Source of the DNA: Podocnemis expansa
Lineage: Eukaryota > Chordata > Testudines > Podocnemididae
Assembly: GCA_007922195.1 (NCBI GenBank)
Contig: ML682024.1
Span: 6,291,695 to 6,355,694 of the forward strand
Length of the DNA: 64,000 nt
Direction: 5' to 3'
Numbering within the stretch: the stretch's first letter is position 1; each line of letters opens with the position of its first letter. The position numbers and the translations under genes are program-made. The notes beneath the pieces are model-generated. The model was given only the letters and a program-made list of their open reading frames with translations. It searched no databases and was not told the DNA's origin. Positions 52,603 to 61,600 of the stretch are shown here, in pieces.

Positions 52603-55600
52603 ATGGCAGCGCTGGGGGCTCGGGCCCGGATCGGGGCCGCCGGGAGGGTGAGTCCATCTGGGTGTCCCCACTCGCCCCATAGCCCCCCCACTCTGTCCCT
52701 GCCCCCCAGCCCCTGGCTCCCCCCAGCTCCTGGTGCCCCACGCGCCCCGCTTGCAGCCCCTCACCCCCCGTCTGCTCCCATCTCTGCCCGCTTCCCACCT
52801 GCAGCCCCCCCCAGCTGCTGGGTGCCCCACACTCCCAGCCTGCAGCCCCCAGCTCTGCCCGTGCCCCACACTTCCGATCTGCAGCCCCCCTAGCCATGAA
52901 CCACCCCCAGCCCCGCTCTGCTGGTGCCCACACTCCTGACACACAGCCTAGCCCCCAGCTCCTGGTGCCCCACACTCCTGACCGGCAGCCCCTGCCCGTG
53001 CCCCACACTCCTCATCTGCACCCCCAGCCCCTGGGATCCCTCCCACAGCCGCCGCCCACGGCGAGCCCAGCCCCACCCCCATCACCAGGGCATTTCCTAC
53101 CCCTGCTCACCTGACCGACTCTCACCTTGAACAGGGCTTCCCCGGTGCCAGTTTCCACCTCTTGCCAAGGACGCTGCTTGACTTTGGGGCGGGAAGTTGC
53201 GGTTTGGTGCCTAGTGGAATTTCTGTCGGGGGAGAGGGTCAGTGGGGGGCAGCCAGTCTCCAGAGGCTCAGAGAGGGGCAATAAAGGGGCTGGACCCACT
53301 CCCCCTGTGGTAAGGAGACTGACTGGGACTTACCTTGTTGTCCTGACCCGAGCTGTTTAGCACCAGTGCAGCCAGCAGGGCTGTTAGACCGAGTGGGTAG
53401 AGACGAGTTGCCACAGACCAGGTTTGGTTCTCAGGTTGACTGTGTTCTGGCTGGCAAGTCTCTGCTGCTGGGTGCCTCAGCATCCCCATCTGTACAACAG
53501 GAATGTGGTAGAGCCCTCCTTGGTGAAATGCTTTGCAATCTGTGGAGGAAGAATCATTAGTGGCTAGCCCCTCTGCTTAACATGCAGAAGGTCCTGGGTT
53601 CAATTCCCAGGGCTATGATTTGATTGATTGATTGATTTTATTTGTACAGCTCTGCTGGGGAGTGGGAGGGGCAGGGACAGGCTAGCAGGGGGCTGTGGGT
53701 CAGGAGTGAGAGGTGCTGATTACCAGAGTGGCATTACCAGTTAGACAAAACCCTGGCTGGGATGATTTCATGGCAGTGGTCCTGCTTTTAGCAAGGGGTT
53801 GGACTCGTCAGTGGTTTTCAAACTTTTTTCCTCAGGACCCAGTTTAAAAAAATCAGTTATGCCCATGACCCAACAATTACAGCAATGCATTCCAGTCTTT
53901 TGGCAACAGCAGGGGGTGCTGTGACCCAGTAACTGAGTGTCTGTGACCCAGTACTGGGTCTTGACCCTAAGTTTGAAAACCACTGGACTAGATGACCTTG
54001 TGAGGTCCCTTCCAACTCTGTGATTCATTTTTATTTCTATTGTGTTAGACTCTTGAAGCCCTGGTTGTGGCTGAGTTGCCTGCTGTGCAAACCCAAAACA
54101 GCCCCCCTCACCCTGGGTGATCTGAATGAACCCTCTCCAAGCAGGGGAAGAAGCTGGTTGCTCTGGGGCATCCAGTTCATTCCAGTGCCCTGGCCTTGAG
54201 TCAAAGGTTTGTAACAGGAAAGACAAAATCACCTGCTCACTTCTCCTCAGACATTTCTCCCCATGGTGGGGTCCCCCTTTGCCACAGGCTGGCTGAGCAG
54301 CTTTGCTAGGCTTGTTATGGCTGAGGGCATGGGTGCTAACAAGAACAGCTGCTGAAGGGATGAACACGTCTGACTGCTCAGCCTCAGAGGCACAAGACTT
54401 TGGCTGAGGGTCAGCAGGAAATGGAGCTGGAAAGTGAGTTGTCCCAGACATAGCCACTAGGGGACACTTCTTGCATTGTCTCACCGTGGGTGCCAGGACG
54501 CCGGCCTAGATGGGTCTGCTATGTCTGATCTGACAGGGTGGATGCTATGTGTTTCAGCCATGGCTCCCTGCACTGGCAGACCTCCAGCAGCACTGCCGGC
54601 ACCCTCACTCCTGGCTAGAAATCCCCTGCCAGCCAGGGGTGTTGCTGGTGCCTGGCACATGGGGCATGTGCCCCGAGTCTAGGCACCAGTGCCCCAAGTG
54701 CCAGGCTGGCCCTGTCCTGGACTGTGGGGACCCTGGCCAGGGTGCCCTCTGAAGCGCCGACCTCTCCCAGCCCTGGCCCTAGCCAAGGATTGAGGCTGGG
54801 AAACCCGCAGTGGTGCCCGCCTCTCTTGACCCTGAACCTGACCAGGTACCTGAGGCCAGCCTGGAGGTGGTAAGAGCTCAAAGAACAATCGGGCCCAGGG
54901 TGCCAGGATGAGGCCTGGGCCCTTGCCCATGCCTGTGCCCTAGGTTGTATCCCAGGACAGTGATCCTGCTGCCAGTCCAGCCCTGGTCCCCCCAGCTCTA
55001 CCAATACCCCTTACACCACTTGAGCCACAGGAGTGGCTCCCTCCTACCTGGACAGTTCATTGCCTAGTTGCCCCAGAAGAGGTCTGAGTCATTCCCACTC
55101 ATCTCACATGTGGCAAGACCAGTCTGTCTACGCCAGGGCCTGGCCAGCAGGGAGTCAGGGGGGCCAGATGCTGTGTGTGCAGTGGTTGGGCAAGCTGGCA
55201 CTTCTGGGGTGTGGCTGCCTCATGAAGATGCTTGAGGGGCTGGAAGTGACCCAGGTTCCCCAAGGGCCTCACAGGCACAGTTGGAATCAGATGAAAAGGA
55301 CACATGGTTATTGCCTGCCCCCAGGGCATGCTGGGAAAGGGAGGGTGCCCCCAATGGCCTGTGGAGTCCGGGGGGAGCGTTCCCTACAGGTGGGGGGGGA
55401 CGCAAGCGCCCCCTAGCGGCCGACTGGGGTGCTGCTTGGGCGGAGGGGCCCATAGAGGGCGGTCCTCCCCCCCCCACAGGTGCTGGGTCTAGGGCAGACC
55501 TTTGGCCTGAGCATGCCTGAGAGAACCCAGGAGTCCTGGCTCCGAGCCCCCCCCCGCTGTACGAGAACCCAGGAGTCCGGGCTCCCAGCCCCCGCCAGTC

Positions 55601-58600
55601 ACCCCACCCGGTTCCACTAATTCTCCCCAGCACTTGAAATTGGGGGGGTGAAGGGGGTGCCCACTAATTTGGTATAACACTGTAACTAGCTGACAATTGG
55701 GGGGGGGGTAGGGAAATCCCTGCCCCGTTCTCCTCCCTCCGCCCCAGCCGGGGTAGAGCCCAGGAGTCCTGGCTCCCCCCAGCCCTCTGCATGGAAATAA
55801 ACTGACCCCCTGCGTCCCTCCCCAGCCCCCTGTCCGCCCTCCCCGACAGCCGCGACCCCGGGGGTCAGGGAGATGGGGGACCCCTGCCGCGGGGGGGCAA
55901 TGGGGGAGTTCCTTGCCCCCCCAAACCCCGTTTGTCCTCAGCGCCGCTGTGGGGCTGGTCGGGAACCCAGGCGTCCGGGGAGGGGCGGTGCCGCCCTGAA
56001 CCCACGCGGGCGATGGAGGGGGGCAGCGGCGGGCCGGGGTCGGGGGAGACACTTACCCGGCTCGGCTCGGCTCGGCTGGGCTGTCCCTGCGGCCCCGGGG
56101 GAGCGAAGTCCAGCTGCAGGGGGCGGGACCGGCGCTGCTCTCTGGGTCTCCGGTGGGGGGCGAGGGGAGGGATGCTGGCGCGGGACCCCTGGCTGGGGGG
56201 CTCTGGGCAGGCGGGGCTGGCCCCTAGTGGAGGGGGGAGTGGGGAGTGGAGCCGTCGTGCCAGGGGTCCCCCAGGGGGCAGGGATGGCCCCCAGAGCAGT
56301 GGTTTTCAAACTTTTTCACAGCACCCAGTTGAAAAAAATCATATATACCCATGACCCAATAATCACATCTCTGAGCAATGCACTCCAGTCTTTTGGTGGC
56401 TGCAGCAGGTGACCCAGACCTAAATTTGAAAACCACTGCCCTAGGGGGTGCTGGGGAGTAGGGGGTAAAGAGTGGGCGTCTCTCCCAGCAGACAGGATTG
56501 ATCCCAGTGTGGTGCTGGAAGGTAGGGGTGTGGGGCAGCCCTCCAGCTCTGTAAGTTGTGACCCTCCCCACAGGAGTGGCCACTCTGCCCCCTGCTTGTG
56601 TTTCCACCCACAGGGTTTGCCAAGTCGATTCTGCTCTGCCCTCAACCAGCTGCTGCCCGTGGGCCCTTGGAGACTCATCAGCACCTTCTTCAAGGTGAGA
56701 CACTAGCCTGGACACCTGGATTCCCTACCCAGTGTTGGTAGGGGAGTGGGGTCTAGTCAGAACAGGGCTGGGAGCCAGGATACCTGGGTTCTCTGTCCAG
56801 CTGTGGAAGGCGAGTGGGATCTAGTGGCTAGAACAGGGGCCAAGAGCTGTGTTCTCTGTCTGGCTTTGGGAGGAGAGGGAAGGGGAAGCTAGTGGTTAGT
56901 GTGAGGGCTGGGAGTCAGGATGCATGGGTTCTTTTCCAGGCCTCAGACTTGCAGGTGGAGTTGAACAAGGAGCCGAAGCCAAAGCCGGAGCCCACCTCGC
57001 TCACCTTTGGGAAGTATTTCACAGACCACATGCTGACTGTGGAGTGGAGCCGGGAGCAGGGCTGGGGCCAACCGCACATCAAACCCTTCCAGAACCTGAG
57101 CCTGCACCCGGCCTCCTCTGCCCTGCACTATGCCGTGGAGGTGAGTGGGGCAGAGCCCTGGGCCCAGCCCCCTGTCCCGAGGGCCCACATCCCAACCCAG
57201 GTAGAGGGTCACCATATATCCAGACCCTAGTCCCAAGGGGCTGCATTCTGGGCTAGGCATGGGGTCCCTGGATTCCCAGCCTGGTAGGTGTGTGTACCAT
57301 CTAAAACATACCCCCATGCTGACAGTGCTGGCTCCCCCCAGGTCTTCGAGGGGATGAAGGCATACCGGGGTGGGGATCAGCGCATCCGACTCTTCCGCCC
57401 GCTGCTGAACATGGAGCGCATGAGTCGCTCGGCTGCCCGATCCTGCTTGCCGGTGAGTGACCTTGCGCACCACCACGGGCCTGAACCAGGCGTTCCCCCT
57501 CAGGTCTCACAAACTTGACCCCCAGCCTCCAAAATGATGCAGATCTGTCCCCCATGTTGTCTGGGAGGACTTTCAGCCAGGTCTGAGAGCAGGGCTTAAA
57601 GTAAGCTGGAATGGCCTGGAATGCCATTCCAGGGCCCGCTATTTTTAGGGGCTCAGCATTCTGGGACTCCTAAAAATAGAAAATGGAACTGAAAAGCTGC
57701 ATTCCTGGGCCCACCACTGAAAAACAGCAGGCCCCGGAATGCAGCGTTCTGGTTCTATTTTCTATTTTTAGGGGCTCCAATGCTGCGCCCCTAAAGATAG
57801 CAGGCCCCAGAACAGCATTCTGCCACACTTTCTGGCAGGCAGGGAAGTGGGGCAGACTCCCCTGCGCATGTGCAGGCTGCAGAGTTTCCTGGCCCAGCAT
57901 GCTGCCTGTGAGTATGGGGGTGGCTGGGCTTGCGCTGGGGGGGGAGTATTGGGGGCTCCTGAGCTGGGGGTGGGTAATGGGGGCAGGAGGTGGAATTTGG
58001 GGACAGGTATTGGGGGCTGGGGTTGGGTATTGGGGGCTTGGTGGATATTGGGGACAGGGGAGTGGGTATTGGGGTGGATTTTGGGGGTGGGTATTGGGGG
58101 CTGGGGTGGATTTTTGGGGGGTCAGTATTGGGGGTTGGAGTGGATTTTGGGAACAGGGGAATGGATATTGGGGGCAGTAGCTGGGGTGCTTGAAGGTTGC
58201 CTGGACATGTGGGAGGGGGGCCCAGATGTGTGGGAGGGGGCCCACCTGATTAGGAGGGTTCCAGGGCCTGCCAAATTATAGTTTAACCCCTGTCTGAGAG
58301 CCAGGACACCTGGGTTCTCTCCTGGGTCTGGGAGGAGAGTGGGGTCTAGTGCAGTGGTTCCCAACCTGCGGTCTGGGGAGCCCTGGGGGTCTGTGGAGTT
58401 TTTGCAAGGGGGCCATGAACACATTCAGCCCCAGCTGTGCTGGCCAGTGGCAGGCAGCTTGGGTCTGATCTGGCCCCAGCTGCTGCTGGCCAGTGATCAA
58501 TGTTGGAGAGGGCTCTAAATCAGGGGAGTCCAGCAGACTGCTGCCTGGGCTGTGTCCAGAAGCTGTCTGCAGCAGCAAACTCCGAAGAGAGGTCCCCAGT

Positions 58601-61600
58601 ACAGCAGGGCTAGGCTACTTCTGACTCATTCATGTGATCCAGATCACAGCACAGGGGAACAAAGGAAGCGCTCCATCCAATCCTGGCAAAGCTCTGCTGT
58701 GGTCTGCCAATCAGTCAGAGTCTCAGTCACAGCAGGCTAGGCTGGCTTGGAAGAGCTGCACTGTCCCCCATCCCAACTGTTCACTGTCAGTCAGTCAGCA
58801 TGCTAATTTGATTGACAGTTCGTTGCACAAATCACAAATAAAGAAGGAAAAAGTGGCTGGGGCCAATGTGGGAACAAACCAATCAAAGGTCAGCTGGGAT
58901 TGAGCCAACCAAATTCCAGCATGCTGAATGACTAACAGGGATAGGCAGGTGGGGGAGAGGTGGGAGCCCAGTCTGACTGTCTGTGACTGAGACTGATTTT
59001 TTTGCCTGTCACCAGCAGGTAGGAGAAGGGGAAGGTGGGTGGGGGAGGTCCGGGAGCCAGCGTGAGGAAGGGGAGCCCACAGGGTAGGGAAAAGGGAAGG
59101 TGTGGGAGAGCCTGCAGGCTTGGGGAAGGGAAAGGGCAACCCATGTTGCTCTTAATATGGAAGGGAAAAGGGTTGGGGAACCCATGCGGCCACATGGCCC
59201 ATGACAGGTGTCTTGCCTTCCAGCCTGGCTCCCCACACTGAATGAGTTTGACACCTCTGCTCTAAATGAATTGTACTGCCTGCTGTGAGCAGCCACACCC
59301 TGGTTATGTCCCCACTGCTTGGGAGCAGGCAGGGGCCAGGTCCTCCACTGTACTTCTACAGCACCGCTGCCTGCAGTCAGTCCATGATAACAGCTATTAT
59401 CATTACGTGGTCCACAAAATTTTTTGATGTTCGAAAGGGGTCCTCCTACTCAAAAAGACTGGGAACCACTAGTCTAGTGGTTAGACTGGGGGCTATGGCT
59501 AGGAACCAGGACACTTGGGTTCCTTTCCCAGCTTTGGGGGAAGTGGGGTCTAGTGGTTGGGGGCTAGGATCCAGGATGCCTGGGTTCTATCCCAGCTCTA
59601 GGAGGGGAATGAATCTAGTGATTGGATGTGAGGGAGAGGCTGGGAGCCGGAACGTCTGGCTTCTCTCCTGCTCCTTTAGTGTTGTCCCGTCTCCTCAGCC
59701 CTTCGACCAACGGGAGCTCTTGGAGTGCATCCGCCAGCTCATCAGCTTGGACCAGGACTGGGTCCCACACTTGGACAACACCAGCCTCTATATTCGGCCC
59801 ACCTACATTGGCACTGAGGTTCGGCACCCCCAACCCCGCTTCAGAGTGGGACTGATGGGGAGGCACTTCCTGCCACTCTGCGTCCCTGCACCCCCCCAGT
59901 GCCCCAGATCTGTTGCCTTCCCCTTCATTTCCCTGCACCCCAAATCTGCTTCCTCCCCTTTGTCCCCTGCACCTCTGTGTCTACTTCTTCCCTTGCATCC
60001 CAACTTTTAACTGTCACAGACTCCTGCTCCCTGACTTTCCAGAGCCCCCTCCCCCAGCTGTGGGTCCTGGTGTGGGGCATTGTAGCTATAATGCTTTGCT
60101 CCACTTCCCACAGTCATCCCTGGGGGTTGCTCGGTCCAACAGTGCCCTCCTCTTCGTCATCCTGTCGCCCGTGGGGTCCTACTTTGCTGTCGGCCCTATG
60201 GGCCCTGTGGAGCTGTTGGCTGAGCCTCGCTACATCCGTGCCTGGATGGGGGGCGTCGGAGACTTCAAGATGGGAGGGTGAGTATGAGCCCCCATGCCCC
60301 AGATTAGCACTGGGGGCGCACCCTCCTTCCCTATCCCCTTGACATTCCCATCACTCCCAAGCCTTCTAACAGGAGGCACTGACCTTCCCATCCCTGTCTG
60401 TCCCCTGTCTGCCCCCAGCCTAGGAAACACCACCTTCCTTCCCCAATTGGTCCTGTCTCTCCCCAGCTTGCCATTAGGGGGCACCACCCTTCTTCCCTAC
60501 CCCGTTCATATTCCCCATCATTTCCCAGCCTGCCACTAGTGAGCACTGATTTCTCCACCTCCAGCTGTACCCCACCTGCCCCCAATCTGCTACTAGGGGG
60601 CACGTCCTTCCTTCTTTCCCTCTTCCCAGCACCCCGTCTCCCCCTGCCTGCCACGAGGCGTGGTGCCCCCTGCTCTTCTGTACCGTTTCCCCCTGACCTG
60701 TCACTAGGGGGTGCTGTCCTTTCTCATTGCTCCCCTGGCCATACCCCTCTCCTGCTAACCACTAGAGGGTGCTGCCCTTAGCTGTGCCCCACTCTGAGGA
60801 TGCCTGTCCCCCTGCGTCTCTAGGAATTATGCCCCCACCATCCTGGTGCAGGATGAGGCCACACGGGCTGGATACCAGCAGGCCCTCTGGCTCTATGGCA
60901 ACGACCACCAGATCACCGAGGTTGGCACCATGAACATCTTCCTCTTCTGGATGGATGAGCAAGGAGGTAAGAGACAGACCCTGCCCCTGCCCCTGCCCTG
61001 GGTCCCTAGGTACACACCCTCATGGCCCACCCCAGAGGTGGCTGCATCTCATCATTGGGTGAGGGTCCAGATGTAACCAGCCCCCCACTCCCCACCCCAG
61101 AGGTGACTGTGTCTCAGCGCCAGGAGAGAGGTCTCTGTATGCCCAGCCCCCATGCCCCACCTTCAAGGGGTGCATCTGTGGAGAAGTGGGAACCCTCTGC
61201 TAGGTTAGTAAGGGAAGAGACGGGTGTTGACCCTCTATCTTTTCTATCTGGGTGATGGGACACAGGTGGGTGATATGGGGTAGAGCCACTAGGGGGCAGG
61301 GGGGTAGTGTTTAGGGAGCCTGTACCTGGGACCCCCCNNNNNNNNNNGGGGGGTCCCAGGTACAGGCTCCCTAAACACTACCCCCCTGCCCCCTAGTGGC
61401 TCTACCCCATATCACCCACCTGTGTCCCATCACCCAGATAGAAAAGATAGAGGGTCAACACCCATGTCTTCCCTTACTAACCTAGCAGAGGGTTCCCACT
61501 TCTCCACAGCATCTCTGTCCAGGTGAATGGTGCCCATGAATCCAACCCCCTTGCCTCATGGGCCACGTTCTGGGGCCAGGCCCGAGGGGCGCATGTGAAT

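Noticed and set aside
52127..53008. 293-codon Gly-rich minus-strand frame over the BCAT2 promoter and exon 1
   Set aside because: Created by GC-rich promoter and C-rich tandem repeat; no conserved motif.
53768..54484. 238-codon minus-strand frame
   Set aside because: It runs through a hAT MITE and SINE tail in a BCAT2 intron, so it is chance.
55489..56052. 187-codon minus-strand frame ending in MIR-like units
   Set aside because: Made of inverted MIR/tRNA-like units and CpG-island sequence.
57683..58281. Gly/Trp-rich plus and Pro-rich minus frames in BCAT2 intron 4
   Set aside because: Products of the G-rich minisatellite.
60300..60790. CRISPR-like array
   Set aside because: Repeats are imperfect, spacers are not unique, and the DNA is vertebrate intron.
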